DNA of 64,000 nucleotides from an uncultured Gammaproteobacteria bacterium (GCA_913047325.1 CAJWTP010000001.1:1-64000), one strand, 5' to 3'; numbered from the stretch's first letter, positions 20,414 through 31,689 are shown. Made by a program: numbers and translations. The notes: generated from the sequence alone by a model not told the origin.

Positions 20414-21910
20414 ATGGCCACTGAAAAAAAAGTCATCTTGCCTGATATTGGTGATTTTGATTCTGTCGAAGTTATTGAAATTTTAGTTTCAATTGGCGAC
20501 ATTGTTGAAGAGAATAACAGCATTATCACATTAGAAAATGATAAGGCAACAATGGAAATTCCCGCCCCCTTTTCAGGCAAGGTGGCAAATATTGCAATTA
20601 AGATCGGTGACAAGGTAAGTCAAGGTGACCTTATCCTAACACTTGAAGATTCATCGGATTCAATCAGCAAAGAAGATGAATACTCGGTTTCAGAACCAAC
20701 TAAAGCTTCTGAAAATAGCCCATTGATAGTTGAAATTCTAGTCCCTGACCTGGGTGACTTTGATAAGGTCGAGGTTATAGAAGTGCTGGTCTCTGAAGGC
20801 GATGTAATTGCTAAAGAGCAGGGAATCATAACACTTGAAAGTGATAAAGCCTCGATGGAGATACCGTCAAGCAGTGCCGGTACAGTTAAGAGTATTGCAA
20901 TCAAGACTGGTGACAAGGTTGGTCTAGGTGATTTAATATTGGAACTAGAGACTACAATCCCTGAAACTAGCCCTGTCATAAAACCAGAGCAAGAAACACC
21001 AACAGTATCAATTGACTCATCTGGCGAAGCTAAACAAGAGGAAAGCACTGAAAAGATTTCCCTGAATACATCTGATGACTCACATGCATCCCCGTCTATT
21101 AGAAAGTTAGCCCGTGAACTGGGCGCTAGTTTATCTAATATTAAGGGGACAGGGCCAAAAGGTAGAATCTTAGAGACCGATTTAAAGGGTTATGTTAAGC
21201 AAATTGTTGCTGGTGGCAGTTTGCCAGAAGAGGTTGAAATTGTTCCGCTCTCAAGAATAAAGAAAATTTCAGGCAAACATCTATCCTATTGCTGGGAAAC
21301 GATACCGCATGTTACTCAATTTGACGAAGTTAACATCGAACAAATGGAGAAGTTTAGACAACACCAAAAAGAGCGTGGTACTAAATTATCCCCTTTGGTC
21401 TTTATCATGAAGGCTGTTGTCCAGGTACTCAAAATACATCCAAACTTCAACGCCTCTCTAGACGAAGGAGGTGAAAACCTTCTAGTTAAAAAATATTTTA
21501 ACCTAGGTATTGCAATGGATACTCCGGAAGGTTTGGTTGTTCCAGTTATTAGGGATGTGGGGAAAAAATCATTGGTGGAGCTTGCTGACGAACTAGACGA
21601 AGTCTCAACCAGAGCCAGAGAAGGCCAGTTGGATCGAAGCGAAATGCAAGGTGCAGGTTTTACTATATCTAGCTTAGGTGGAATAGGTGGCACACATTTC
21701 ACGCCCATCATAAATTCTCCTGAGGTTGCTATTTTAGGAGTTTCCCGAACGCAAATAAAACCGATATGGAATGGCGAGTCATTTGAACCAACAGCAACAC
21801 TACCTCTTGCGCTTTCATATGACCATAGAGTTATCGATGGAGCCCAAGGAGCTAGATTTATGGCCGACCTTAATCAGGTCCTCAAAAACATAATGGAGAT
21901 GTTATTATGA
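20414..21910 (+). CDS. aceF: Pyruvate dehydrogenase E2 (dihydrolipoamide acetyltransferase), two lipoyl domains
   Basis: Two lipoyl motifs (ENDKATMEIPAP, ESDKASMEIPSS), peripheral subunit-binding domain SPSIRKLARELG, catalytic SYDHRVIDGAQGARF. Confidence 0.95.
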   Translation: MATEKKVILPDIGDFDSVEVIEILVSIGDIVEENNSIITLENDKATMEIPAPFSGKVANIAIKIGDKVSQGDLILTLEDSSDSISKEDEYSVSEPTKASENSPLIVEILVPDLGDFDKVEVIEVLVSEGDVIAKEQGIITLESDKASMEIPSSSAGTVKSIAIKTGDKVGLGDLILELETTIPETSPVIKPEQETPTVSIDSSGEAKQEESTEKISLNTSDDSHASPSIRKLARELGASLSNIKGTGPKGRILETDLKGYVKQIVAGGSLPEEVEIVPLSRIKKISGKHLSYCWETIPHVTQFDEVNIEQMEKFRQHQKERGTKLSPLVFIMKAVVQVLKIHPNFNASLDEGGENLLVKKYFNLGIAMDTPEGLVVPVIRDVGKKSLVELADELDEVSTRAREGQLDRSEMQGAGFTISSLGGIGGTHFTPIINSPEVAILGVSRTQIKPIWNGESFEPTATLPLALSYDHRVIDGAQGARFMADLNQVLKNIMEMLL

Positions 21911-23313
21911 CAAAAACCCAAGTTTTAGTTATTGGATCAGGCCCAGGTGGTTATACCGCGGCATTTAGAGCTGCTGACTTGGGTAAAGATGTTACTCTGG
22001 TCGAGCGCTATGATAGTTTAGGAGGAGTGTGCCTAAATGTTGGCTGTATACCTTCCAAAGCGCTTCTGCATACTGCCCAAGTAATTAATGAAGCAAATTC
22101 TGCTGAACATCTTGGCGTCCATTTCGAAAATCCAATAATTGATATAGAAGGTGTCCGCAAAAACAAGGAAGGTATAGTTGATAAGTTAACTGGCGGTATC
22201 AAGGCGCTTGCAAATGCCAGAAAGGTTAAAGTAGTTAGCGGTTATGCAAAGTTCACTTCACCTAAACAGGTAAAAATAGAGGCTACAAATGAAGTAATTG
22301 AGTTCGAACATTGTATTATTGCAGCAGGCTCTAAAGTTACCAAAATACCATCATTTCCCTTTGACGATGCCCGGGTCATGGACTCCACAGATGCACTTGA
22401 GCTGAATGAAATTCCAAAAAAGCTTCTTATCGTTGGTGGCGGCATTATCGGCCTTGAAATGGCTACTGTTTACCAGGCACTTGGAAGCGAAATTACAATT
22501 GTTGAGTTGGCTGAACAGATTATTCCTAGTGCAGATAAAGATATAGTCATGCCACTTTTTAAACGCATCAAAAAGACATATAAAAATATATATTTAAATA
22601 CCAAGGTCACAAAAATGGATGCACTCAAGAAGGGAATAAAGGTTAGCTTCGAAGGCAAAGGTGCGCCCGAAACAGATAGCTTTGACAAAGTCTTAGTCTC
22701 TGTCGGTCGTTCACCCAATGGCCTTCAACTCGATGCCGATAAGGCTGGTGTAACTGTCGACGAACATGGCTTTATTAAAACCGACAAACAGATGAAGACA
22801 AATGTTGGCCATATTTATGCTATCGGAGATATTGTCGGTCAACCTATGTTAGCTCATAAGGCGGTTCATGAGGCAAAGGTTGCGGCGGAAGTTATTTGTG
22901 GTCATAAATCCGGTTTCGATGTTCTCACAATACCCTCGGTTGCCTATACGGATCCGGAAGTTGCCTGGGCTGGAAAAACAGAAAGGGAACTTGTTTCTGA
23001 AGGTATAAGTTTTGAAAAAGGTGTTTTCCCATGGGCTGCATCTGGAAGAAGTTTAAGTATCGGACGAAGCGAAGGTATTAGTAAGGGTTTATTTGACTCA
23101 AAATCTGGCAAAATTCTCGGTATGGGCATTTGTGGAACAAATGCTGGTGAATTGATTGCGGAGGCGACTTTAGCTATTGAGATGGGATGCGATATGAGCG
23201 ATATAGCTCTGACTGTACACGCACATCCAACGTTATCAGAAACTACCGCCTTTGCGGCAGAGATGGCAGAGGGAACAATCACTGATTTGATGCCACCTAA
23301 AAAGAAAAAATAA
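21907..23313 (+). CDS. lpd: Dihydrolipoamide dehydrogenase
   Basis: GSGPGGYTAAFRAADLG, GGVCLNVGCIPSKALLH, HAHPTLSET. Confidence 0.97.
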   Translation: MTKTQVLVIGSGPGGYTAAFRAADLGKDVTLVERYDSLGGVCLNVGCIPSKALLHTAQVINEANSAEHLGVHFENPIIDIEGVRKNKEGIVDKLTGGIKALANARKVKVVSGYAKFTSPKQVKIEATNEVIEFEHCIIAAGSKVTKIPSFPFDDARVMDSTDALELNEIPKKLLIVGGGIIGLEMATVYQALGSEITIVELAEQIIPSADKDIVMPLFKRIKKTYKNIYLNTKVTKMDALKKGIKVSFEGKGAPETDSFDKVLVSVGRSPNGLQLDADKAGVTVDEHGFIKTDKQMKTNVGHIYAIGDIVGQPMLAHKAVHEAKVAAEVICGHKSGFDVLTIPSVAYTDPEVAWAGKTERELVSEGISFEKGVFPWAASGRSLSIGRSEGISKGLFDSKSGKILGMGICGTNAGELIAEATLAIEMGCDMSDIALTVHAHPTLSETTAFAAEMAEGTITDLMPPKKKK

Positions 23314-23320
23314 TAGCGAT

Positions 23321-23974
23321 ATGGATATAGACAAAGCAAGAAAAAACGTTATCGAACAGCAAATAAGGCCATGGGGCGGTTTAAATGTCGATGCAAATCA
23401 GGCGTTGAGCGAAATCCCAAGAGAAAACTTTGTGCCTAAAGAATATCAAGGCCTAGTTTTTGCCGATATTGAAATCCCGATTAGTGGGAATTGTAAAATG
23501 TTTTCTCCGAAAATAGAAGGTAGAATTCTTGATAGTCTCAACATTCAAAAACATGAAACTGTTCTTGAAATTGGAACTGGTAGCGGTTACTTAACTGCAG
23601 TTTTATCAAAACTGGCCAAGTCAGTCATAAGTATAGAGATCGATCAAGAATTAAGTGAATCTGCTCGAAATGCAATCAATAAACTTGACCTAGACAATAT
23701 CGAACTTAAGGTTGGTGACGCTCTTAAACATGACTTTAGTAATCAACAGTATGACGTAATTATTATTGGTTGCGCTGTTCCAGAACTGAACAATGACTTC
23801 AACCAATTAATTAAGCCAAGCGGAAGAATGTTTGCGGTGGTTGGCTCCAAAAACAAAATGAAGGCCTCAATAATTAGTAGCAACAATGAAAATGAATGGC
23901 AATATAGAGCACTTTTTGAAACCCATTTAGATTATATGCTAGGCCTAGAACCCACTGTAAAATTTAATTTCTAA
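23321..23974 (+). CDS. Protein-L-isoaspartate O-methyltransferase family protein
   Basis: VLEIGTGSGYLTAVLSKLAKSVISIEID; N-terminal REN FVP region. Confidence 0.87.
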   Translation: MDIDKARKNVIEQQIRPWGGLNVDANQALSEIPRENFVPKEYQGLVFADIEIPISGNCKMFSPKIEGRILDSLNIQKHETVLEIGTGSGYLTAVLSKLAKSVISIEIDQELSESARNAINKLDLDNIELKVGDALKHDFSNQQYDVIIIGCAVPELNNDFNQLIKPSGRMFAVVGSKNKMKASIISSNNENEWQYRALFETHLDYMLGLEPTVKFNF

Positions 23975-23989
23975 GGCTATGCCGAAACC

Positions 23990-26263
23990 ATGCTGGATTC
24001 TTTTTTCAATTTCTTGACAAAAAGACCAGCTAGGTCTTTAGCCCTTCTATTTGTTGCATTAGGGATAATTTTTTCGCAGATTCAATATTTCTCACTTGAC
24101 GCTTCTGAGGACTCTCTTTCCTTGGATGGCGACGAGGATTTAGCTCTTTACAACGAAACAATAGAAACTTTCGGTTCGCTTGATACACTGATTATCAGCT
24201 ACACAGCAAGTGATAGTGTCTTAAAGCCAGATCAGCTACAGCATTTAAGAGCTTTTAGAGATGAGCTTCTTTTGATAGAGAAAATTAACACTGTTACTTC
24301 GATTCTAGATGCCTCTCTTTTCAAGTCTCCACCGCTCAATCTTATAGAGTTAGTCAGCGATATTTATACTATTGATAATGGTAAAGCCGATATGTCGCTT
24401 GTCGAAAACGAATTCAAATCAAGTCCACTATATGCAAATAATCTCGTCAGTGAGGATGGAAATACAACAGCATTGTTAATTACCCTTAAAACAGCAAATG
24501 AACTAGGTATAGCTGATAGCGATATCTTAGAAAGCGCAGTGGATGAAATACGCCAAACCATTGACAAATACCGAGACAGCGCCCAACTCTTTCTTGGCGG
24601 TGTCCCTATGATCAGGAATGATGTAATTTTATTCATTGCAAAGGACATTATTGTATTTAGTGTGTCTGTTATTGCGTTAATGTCAGTCATTCTGGCATTT
24701 ATTTTTCGTGGCGTTAGGTGGGTCTTAATTCCTATATTAGTCAGTACATGTGGCGCACTAGTCATGACAGGAGTCATTGGCGCTCTGGGATGGAAGGTAA
24801 CTATAATATCGGCAAACTTTTTTTCTTTATTGCTTGTTTTAACGCTTTCTATAAATATTCATTTAGTAGTTAGATATAGGGAGCTTGCACAAACCTATCC
24901 GGATTTGGCGTTAAATGATTTGGTGATAAAGACATTGCAACAGATGCTTAAGCCTTGTGTTTTCACAACCCTCACAACGGTTGCAGCTTTTGCATCGTTT
25001 ACTATGAGCAATGTTCGTCCCGTAATTGATTTTGGCTGGATGATGTCGATTGGCGTTTGCATCTCCCTAACTGTCTCTTTTGTAGCTTTCCCCGTTTTAA
25101 TGAGCCTCATGTCTAAACCAAAAGTTAAAACTCATGAAACAGAACTTCCGATTGTACAAAAAATGGCTTATTTCACGGATAAATACGGTAGTCAGCTTAC
25201 TGCTTTTTCGTTACTTTTAGTTGTTATATGTTTATTTGGCGTTAGTAAACTTGGAGTCGAAAATCGCTTTATCGATTATTTTAAAAAGTCAACCGAAATA
25301 AACCAAGGACTCACTTTTATAGACCAAAAACTAGGTGGAACTGTGCCTCTGGAAATCATATTTGATGATCTTGCTAGTGACTATTGGGCTGATGAAACAC
25401 TAAGAAAAGACTTTCACAAAGTCCATCAGTATGTTGAAAGCCTCGATGCCACAGGAAAGGTTCTCTCAATTGATACATTAATGGAAGTGCTATCGCAAGC
25501 AAATGACAATAAAATGCCTAACGGTTTTTTACTTTCAATTGGAAGAAATAAAATGCCTCAGAGTTCCAAATCCCAGGTGCTTGATCCCCACATATCTGAC
25601 AAAACTGACCAACTCAGACTGATTGCCCGCATCAAAGAGACTGACCAAAATCTTAATAGAAATGAACTCATTAATGACATTCGCATGCAACTAATAAATG
25701 GATTTGGCTTCAAGCCAGACAGCTTCCAATTCACCGGATCCTTTACCCTTTATAACAACCTACTCGAAAGTTTATTTGACTCACAAATTCGATCTATTGC
25801 GGTTGTCTTTTTTATTATCTTTGTAATGTTTTTATTTATTTTTAGATCAATAAGCATATCTGTATTGGCAATCATACCCAATATGCTGCCATCCCTTTTT
25901 ATACTTGGAATTATGGGTTTGGCGAATATTCCTTTAGATATTATGACTATAACTATAGCAGCCATTGCGATTGGCATAGGAGTGGACAACGCAATTCACT
26001 ATATTCATCGCTTTAAAGCTGAATTAATGAAAGATAATGACTATAGAGCGGCGATGTATCGTTCTCATGGTTCGATTGGGCTAGCAATGCTATATACTGC
26101 TGTGACTGTTGCAATCGGTTTTTCGGTCTTGATTTTGTCAAATTTTATACCGAGTATTTATTTTGGTGTTTTTACAGCCATTGCTATGTTGAGCGCTTTT
26201 ATAGTCAACCTAACTTTACTGCCAAAATTGATACAAATATTCAAACCAACAATGAATAATTAA
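23990..26263 (+). CDS. RND superfamily (MMPL-type) exporter
   Basis: About 12 TM segments, GIGVDNAIHYIHRF, duplicated RND architecture. Confidence 0.9.
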   Translation: MLDSFFNFLTKRPARSLALLFVALGIIFSQIQYFSLDASEDSLSLDGDEDLALYNETIETFGSLDTLIISYTASDSVLKPDQLQHLRAFRDELLLIEKINTVTSILDASLFKSPPLNLIELVSDIYTIDNGKADMSLVENEFKSSPLYANNLVSEDGNTTALLITLKTANELGIADSDILESAVDEIRQTIDKYRDSAQLFLGGVPMIRNDVILFIAKDIIVFSVSVIALMSVILAFIFRGVRWVLIPILVSTCGALVMTGVIGALGWKVTIISANFFSLLLVLTLSINIHLVVRYRELAQTYPDLALNDLVIKTLQQMLKPCVFTTLTTVAAFASFTMSNVRPVIDFGWMMSIGVCISLTVSFVAFPVLMSLMSKPKVKTHETELPIVQKMAYFTDKYGSQLTAFSLLLVVICLFGVSKLGVENRFIDYFKKSTEINQGLTFIDQKLGGTVPLEIIFDDLASDYWADETLRKDFHKVHQYVESLDATGKVLSIDTLMEVLSQANDNKMPNGFLLSIGRNKMPQSSKSQVLDPHISDKTDQLRLIARIKETDQNLNRNELINDIRMQLINGFGFKPDSFQFTGSFTLYNNLLESLFDSQIRSIAVVFFIIFVMFLFIFRSISISVLAIIPNMLPSLFILGIMGLANIPLDIMTITIAAIAIGIGVDNAIHYIHRFKAELMKDNDYRAAMYRSHGSIGLAMLYTAVTVAIGFSVLILSNFIPSIYFGVFTAIAMLSAFIVNLTLLPKLIQIFKPTMNN

Positions 26264-26274
26264 TGAATCGGAAA

Positions 26275-26310
26275 TTAAAAAACCCCGTATCGAATAAGAG
26301 TACGGGGTTA
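26275..26310 (-). terminator. Intrinsic terminator oriented on the minus strand
   Basis: Minus strand ACCCCGTA-CTCTTATTCGA-TACGGGGT followed by TTTTTT; plus side lacks a T-run after the hairpin. Confidence 0.8.
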
Positions 26311-26357
26311 GTCTACTAAAGGAGAGAAATGAGTCAACTAGTAGGTTTTAACTCAGG
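26275..26357 (-). ncRNA. Candidate orphan sRNA with anti-Shine-Dalgarno loop
   Basis: TATAAT box at 26363-26368 (minus), then GCCTGAGTTAAAAC-CTACTA-GTTGACTCATTTCTCTCCTT-TAGTAG-ACTA-terminator hairpin-T6; neighbouring genes both on plus strand. Confidence 0.6.
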
Positions 26358-26445
26358 CGCGTATTATATACAAAAAATAATTTAATGCTAATTAATTTTT
26401 TTCACTATATGAATTAATTTTTTCCTAATTTTATTCATAAAAAAA

Positions 26446-28005
26446 ATGACAAAACAATACCATTTTGATGTACTAATTATCGGCTCTGGGGCAGCTGGAT
26501 TAATGAGTGCATTGGAGCTTTCTGAAGAGCTTTCAATTGCACTAATTGCCAAAGACAAATTCCTCGAAAGCTCTTCTTTCTATGCTCAGGGTGGTATTTC
26601 TGCAGTACTAGATTCAAATGATAATTTCGCTTCTCATATAGCAGATACAATAAACACTGCTTGCGGAATTGGAAATAAAGAAAGCATTCGTTTCATGGTT
26701 GAAAATGCACCAGATGCAATTAAAGACCTAGAGGATGCAGGTGTTGAATTTTCCCAACAAGAAGGTAGCTATGACCTTACAACTGAGGGTGGTCATAGTT
26801 CAAAACGTGTCGCCCACGTTGCTGACAAAACTGGCCAGTCAGTTCAGACTAGCCTTCTGGCCCAGGCAATGAATAAAGCAAATATCACTCTATTCGAGCA
26901 ACATCTGGCAATAGATTTGATAGCTGACAATAACTCTTGCAATGGAGCTTATATTCTAGATAAAAGGTTAAATGAAGTCTCTACCTTTTCATCTCACAGA
27001 ACTATTTTAGCCACAGGAGGCGCATCAAAAACTTACCTCTACACTTCTAATCCAGATACATCTACCGGCGATGGTATTGCGATGGCATATAGGTCTGGCT
27101 GTGAAATTGTAAATATGGAATTCACACAATTTCATCCAACCTGTCTATTCCATCCACACGCAAAATCCTTCCTAATTTCAGAAACTCTTCGTGGCGAAGG
27201 CGCGAAACTAACTCTTCCAAATGGTAAAAGTTTTATGCAAAATTATGATGAACGCCTCGAACTCGCGCCACGAGATATTGTCGCAAGAGCAATCGATCAT
27301 GAAATGAAAGTGCATGGCTTTGATTGTGTTTATCTAGATATATCATTTAAAGATAGCAACTGGATTGTTGAGCGTTTTCCTACTATTACCAAACGCTGCC
27401 ATGAATTAGGGATTGATATCTGTAACGACCCCTTACCGGTTGTTCCTGCTGCACACTATACCTGCGGAGGTATAAACACTGATATAAATGCTAAAAGTGG
27501 GATTAATAATTTATATGCGGTTGGTGAAGTCGCATATACCGGAGTTCATGGGGCAAATAGGATGGCCAGTAACTCGCTGCTCGAATGTATTGTATTTGCT
27601 AAGTCTTGCGCAAAACATATTAATGATAACTTTACTAGAGAAGCTTTAAAGGCTAATAAAGATTGGGATGCTTCCAGAGTAGAACCGTCAAAAGAAAAGG
27701 TGCTTGTGGCCCATTTGTGGGATGAAGTGAGAAGAATAATGTGGAATTTCGTTGGTATTGTTAGAAGTGACAGAAGATTACAAACAGCCCATCAAAGATT
27801 GAACCAAATTCATCAAGAGGTAGACGATTATTACAGCTCATATACACTTACTAATGACTTAATTGAGTTAAGAAACCTCGTACAAACAGCACAAATTATT
27901 GTAGAATCCGCGCTTTCTAGAAAAGAGAGCAGGGGATTGCATTACAATGTTGATCACCCTGAACAGACAATGAAAGAATCTAATAGCGTTATTATAAAAC
28001 CATGA
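26446..28005 (+). CDS. nadB: L-aspartate oxidase
   Basis: [63 protein letters not shown]. Confidence 0.97.
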   Translation: MTKQYHFDVLIIGSGAAGLMSALELSEELSIALIAKDKFLESSSFYAQGGISAVLDSNDNFASHIADTINTACGIGNKESIRFMVENAPDAIKDLEDAGVEFSQQEGSYDLTTEGGHSSKRVAHVADKTGQSVQTSLLAQAMNKANITLFEQHLAIDLIADNNSCNGAYILDKRLNEVSTFSSHRTILATGGASKTYLYTSNPDTSTGDGIAMAYRSGCEIVNMEFTQFHPTCLFHPHAKSFLISETLRGEGAKLTLPNGKSFMQNYDERLELAPRDIVARAIDHEMKVHGFDCVYLDISFKDSNWIVERFPTITKRCHELGIDICNDPLPVVPAAHYTCGGINTDINAKSGINNLYAVGEVAYTGVHGANRMASNSLLECIVFAKSCAKHINDNFTREALKANKDWDASRVEPSKEKVLVAHLWDEVRRIMWNFVGIVRSDRRLQTAHQRLNQIHQEVDDYYSSYTLTNDLIELRNLVQTAQIIVESALSRKESRGLHYNVDHPEQTMKESNSVIIKP

Positions 28006-28499
28006 TACTTCCAATACTTGAATATCCAGACAAGAGACTGAGAACTGTTGCGAAACCAGTCGAAAAAATCAATGATACTGTCAATACACTAATTAAAGAT
28101 ATGTTCGATACCATGTATGATGCACCAGGTATAGGTTTAGCAGCAACACAAGTTAATTTCCATCAAACAATAATAGTTGTTGATGTGTCGGATAATCAAA
28201 ATGAACCTATTTGCCTAATTAACCCAGAAATCATAGATAGGTCAGGTGAAATTGAGTCGGAAGAAGGTTGCCTTTCTGTTCCAAGTTATTATGAAAATGT
28301 TAAAAGAGCGGACAACATAACAGTTAAATCACTTGATCAAAATGGTGATGTTGTAGAAATTGATGTAAGTGGGATGCTGGCTGTTTGCATTCAGCATGAG
28401 ATTGATCACTTAGGTGGCATTCTTTTTATTGACCATTTATCTAAACTTAAACAAAAACGCCTAAAAAAGAAAACACAAAAAAAATCAAAACAACTATAA
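28002..28499 (+). CDS. def: Peptide deformylase
   Basis: [34 protein letters not shown]. Confidence 0.97.
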   Translation: MILPILEYPDKRLRTVAKPVEKINDTVNTLIKDMFDTMYDAPGIGLAATQVNFHQTIIVVDVSDNQNEPICLINPEIIDRSGEIESEEGCLSVPSYYENVKRADNITVKSLDQNGDVVEIDVSGMLAVCIQHEIDHLGGILFIDHLSKLKQKRLKKKTQKKSKQL

Positions 28500-28505
28500 C
28501 CTGAA

Positions 28506-29474
28506 ATGTTTATTGGTTCTTTCCAGCTTGAATCACAAGTCCTACTTGCACCAATGGCAGGCACAAGTGATAAACCGTTTAGAATGTTATGCAGAGAATT
28601 AGGGGCGGCTCTAACTACATCTGAAATGGTGATTATGCAAAAACAGCTTTTGGAGACAAGTAAATCAAAAAATCGACTAGATTTCAGTTCAGAAAGAGGA
28701 CCAATCAGCATTCAAATTGCTGGCTCTAAAGCGAATGAAATGGCCGAGTCAGCAAAAAGAGCCGTAGATTTTGGCGCTGAAATTGTTGATATTAATATGG
28801 GCTGCCCTGCAAAAAAAGTTTGCAATAAGGCTGTGGGTTCTGCACTCATGCAAAACGAAAAAGTTGCCGAAGATATTATTAAATCTGTTGTCAACGCTGT
28901 CAACGTACCAGTAACACTGAAAATGCGTACCGGCTGGAATTCGGAAAACAAGAATGCCCCATCTATAGCTAAACTAGCTGAAAATTCAGGTGTAAAAATG
29001 ATAGCCATACATGGAAGAACAAGAGCGCAAAAATACAGCGGCTCCGCAGAATATGACACTATACAGAAAATAGTAAAAGATTCTTCAATACCAGTTATAG
29101 CCAATGGAGATATAACTTCAGCCCAGAAAGCCAAAGAAGTCCTGGATCATTGCGGCGCAGATGGAGTGATGTTGGGCAGAGCAACACAAGGCAACCCTTG
29201 GCTGGTCCTTGAAGTTAACCACTTCCTGTCAACAGGCGAACTGGCAGAAGCACCAAAATTGAACGAAAAGATAGCAACAATTCTAAGTCATATATCGCAG
29301 ATTTATGAATTTTATGGTCACAAAATAGGAACACAGTTGTCCAGAAAGCATATTTTTTGGTATTCTATGCATCTTGACCAAAAAAAATGTATCGAATTTT
29401 GGCCAAGCATTAATAGAGTGACTGATCACTCTGAACAATATTTCAAATTTCACGATTTTCTGTATTCTTTATGA
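28506..29474 (+). CDS. dusB: tRNA-dihydrouridine synthase B
   Basis: LAPMAGTSDKPFR; DINMGCPAKKVCNKAVGSALM; HGRTRAQKYSG. Confidence 0.96.
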   Translation: MFIGSFQLESQVLLAPMAGTSDKPFRMLCRELGAALTTSEMVIMQKQLLETSKSKNRLDFSSERGPISIQIAGSKANEMAESAKRAVDFGAEIVDINMGCPAKKVCNKAVGSALMQNEKVAEDIIKSVVNAVNVPVTLKMRTGWNSENKNAPSIAKLAENSGVKMIAIHGRTRAQKYSGSAEYDTIQKIVKDSSIPVIANGDITSAQKAKEVLDHCGADGVMLGRATQGNPWLVLEVNHFLSTGELAEAPKLNEKIATILSHISQIYEFYGHKIGTQLSRKHIFWYSMHLDQKKCIEFWPSINRVTDHSEQYFKFHDFLYSL

Positions 29475-29701
29475 AAGAAAAAGATTTACAAGACTATATT
29501 AACGACAAACTCGAGAAATACTTCTCAGATTTGAATGGGGAAAAGTCAAACGGTGTATTTAAAATGGTAACGCAACAAGCCGAATCTGCAACTCTTAAGT
29601 TCGTTCTCGATAAAGTTAATCAAAATCACAGTGAAGCAGCTAGAATCCTAGGAATTAATCGAGCAACTCTAAAGAAAAAAGCGACGCTTTATAAGTTGTA
29701 A
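29471..29701 (+). CDS. fis: DNA-binding protein Fis
   Basis: C-terminal HTH NHSEAARILGINRATLKKKATLYKL; dusB-fis linkage. Confidence 0.93.
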   Translation: MKEKDLQDYINDKLEKYFSDLNGEKSNGVFKMVTQQAESATLKFVLDKVNQNHSEAARILGINRATLKKKATLYKL

Positions 29702-29750
29702 AAGATTATAATTATCCACATACATTTCTCCTATCTCCAAGGATAAAAAA

Positions 29751-31292
29751 ATGCCTATAAAACGTGCGCTGATAAGTGTTTCTGATAAATCAGGAATTAT
29801 TGAATTTGCCCAAGTCCTAGCGTCAAAAGATATAGAAATCATTTCAACGGGGGGTACCGCAAAGCTCCTAAAGGATAAAAACATTCCAGTAACTGAAGTT
29901 TCAGAATATACCGGATATCCTGAAATGATGGCTGGAAGGGTAAAAACTCTCAATCCCATCATTCATGGAGGCATTCTTGCCCGTCGAGGAGTAGATGAAA
30001 AAGTGATGGCTGAAAATGATATTAAACCGATTGATCTGGTTGTGGTTAACTTATATCCATTCCAATCAACCATTGAAGACCCTGACTGTAGCATCGAAGA
30101 TGCAATCGAAAATATTGATATTGGTGGTCCGGCAATGTTACGTTCTAGTGCAAAAAATTATTTATCCGTTACTGTTGTTGTGGACTGCAAAGACTATCAA
30201 TTAATACTCGATGAATTAAACGACAATAATGATACATCCTTAGAAACAAGAAGAAAGCTTGCGTTAAAGACATTTGAACATACCGCTCAATATGATGGAG
30301 CTATTGCAAACTATTTGGGCCAAGAAGAGGATGGTTTTTCTAACACTTTGAACTTGCAGTTTGTCAAGTCGCAGACGATGCGTTATGGTGAAAACCCCCA
30401 TCAAAATGCAGCATTTTATAAGGAAATAAAATCAAACGAGGCAAGTGTTTCGTCTAGTAAGCAAATTCAAGGGAAACCTCTTTCATTTAATAACCTTGCT
30501 GATGCTGATGCGGCTTTGGAATGTGTTCGTAATTTTGATAATCCTAGTTGCGTCATTGTTAAACACGCTAATCCATGTGGTGTTGCCACTCGAGAAAGTA
30601 TCTTATCGGCTTACCAGCATGCCTATAAAACAGACCCAACTTCAGCATTTGGCGGCATTATTGCCTTTAACCGGGAGCTGGATAATAAAACAGCAAGAAC
30701 TATTATTGATAAGCAATTTGTTGAAGTGATTATTGCCCCAAGTGTAAATAACGACGCACAAATGGTCTTATCTGATAAAGAAAATATACGGGTTCTAGTA
30801 TGTGGCAATCTAAGTAAACCAAAGCCAGCATTTGATTATAAGAGTATCTCTGGCGGCTTGTTAGTTCAAGATAAAGATCTGGGGCAGTTGGATATAAAAG
30901 ACCTAAAATGTGTGACTGAAATCCAACCAACCTCAGAACAAATGAAAGACTTACTGTTTGCCTGGAAAATAGCAAAATGTGTCAAATCTAACGCCATTGT
31001 CTATGCCAAAAATCAAATGACAATAGGGATAGGGGCTGGCCAAATGTCACGAATCTATTCTGCCAAAATCGCAGGCATTAAGGCCGCAGATGAGAGCCTT
31101 GCAGTGGAAGGCTCTGTTATGGCATCTGATGCATTCTTCCCTTTCCGTGATGGTATTGATGCAGCAGCAAAGGCTGGAATTAAAGCAATTATCCATCCTG
31201 GAGGGTCATTGCGCGACAAAGAAGTGATTGATGCAGCCAACGAACACGACATTGCAATGGTCTTTACGGGAATGCGACACTTCAAGCACTAG
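29751..31292 (+). CDS. purH: Bifunctional AICAR transformylase / IMP cyclohydrolase
   Basis: [54 protein letters not shown]. Confidence 0.98.
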   Translation: MPIKRALISVSDKSGIIEFAQVLASKDIEIISTGGTAKLLKDKNIPVTEVSEYTGYPEMMAGRVKTLNPIIHGGILARRGVDEKVMAENDIKPIDLVVVNLYPFQSTIEDPDCSIEDAIENIDIGGPAMLRSSAKNYLSVTVVVDCKDYQLILDELNDNNDTSLETRRKLALKTFEHTAQYDGAIANYLGQEEDGFSNTLNLQFVKSQTMRYGENPHQNAAFYKEIKSNEASVSSSKQIQGKPLSFNNLADADAALECVRNFDNPSCVIVKHANPCGVATRESILSAYQHAYKTDPTSAFGGIIAFNRELDNKTARTIIDKQFVEVIIAPSVNNDAQMVLSDKENIRVLVCGNLSKPKPAFDYKSISGGLLVQDKDLGQLDIKDLKCVTEIQPTSEQMKDLLFAWKIAKCVKSNAIVYAKNQMTIGIGAGQMSRIYSAKIAGIKAADESLAVEGSVMASDAFFPFRDGIDAAAKAGIKAIIHPGGSLRDKEVIDAANEHDIAMVFTGMRHFKH

Positions 31293-31293
31293 A

Positions 31294-31650
31294 ATGAATA
31301 TGATAAAAACTGCAGGTGACTTGATAGCTGAAGCTCAAACTCAGATTAATTGTCTTGACGTGATTTCTGCAAAGAAACTCTATGACTGTGCAGAAAATCC
31401 GTTAATTATTGATGTGCGTGAGGCAAAAAATGCTGAAAAATCTAAACTCAAGGATTCAATCAATATTTCTCGCGGGCTAATCGAAATGAAAATTGCCAAA
31501 CATTGTCCTGATTCTGAAACCTTAATTTTGACCCACTGTGGAGGAGGTGGCCGTGCATCACTAGCCGCTTTAACTTTGCAACAGATGGGTTATGCCAATG
31601 TCCATGCTATTACTGCGACGTTTGATGAAATAAAAGATACTTTTGGCTAA
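31294..31650 (+). CDS. Rhodanese-like domain protein (start trimmed from 31228)
   Basis: LIIDVREAKNAEKSKLKDSINISRG; LTHCGGGGRASLAALTLQQMGY. Confidence 0.9.
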   Translation: MNMIKTAGDLIAEAQTQINCLDVISAKKLYDCAENPLIIDVREAKNAEKSKLKDSINISRGLIEMKIAKHCPDSETLILTHCGGGGRASLAALTLQQMGYANVHAITATFDEIKDTFG

Positions 31651-31689
31651 TTGACTCAAGAATGAATTAAATATAAAACATTATATAAA

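Noticed and set aside
20398-23339. Several minus-strand ORFs antisense to aceF and lpd (e.g. 20620-21048, 21316-21711, 22944-23339)
   Set aside because: Shadow ORFs inside strongly supported coding sequences; low-complexity Ser/Pro/Ile-rich translations.
26329-26385. 18-codon plus-strand ORF MSQLVGFNSGAYYIQKII with good SD
   Set aside because: Could be a leader peptide, but the minus-oriented terminator, TATAAT box and hairpin fit an sRNA better; kept only as the competing explanation.
31228-31293. N-terminal extension of the rhodanese ORF into purH
   Set aside because: Overlaps purH coding sequence; ATG at 31294 directly after the purH stop is the natural start.
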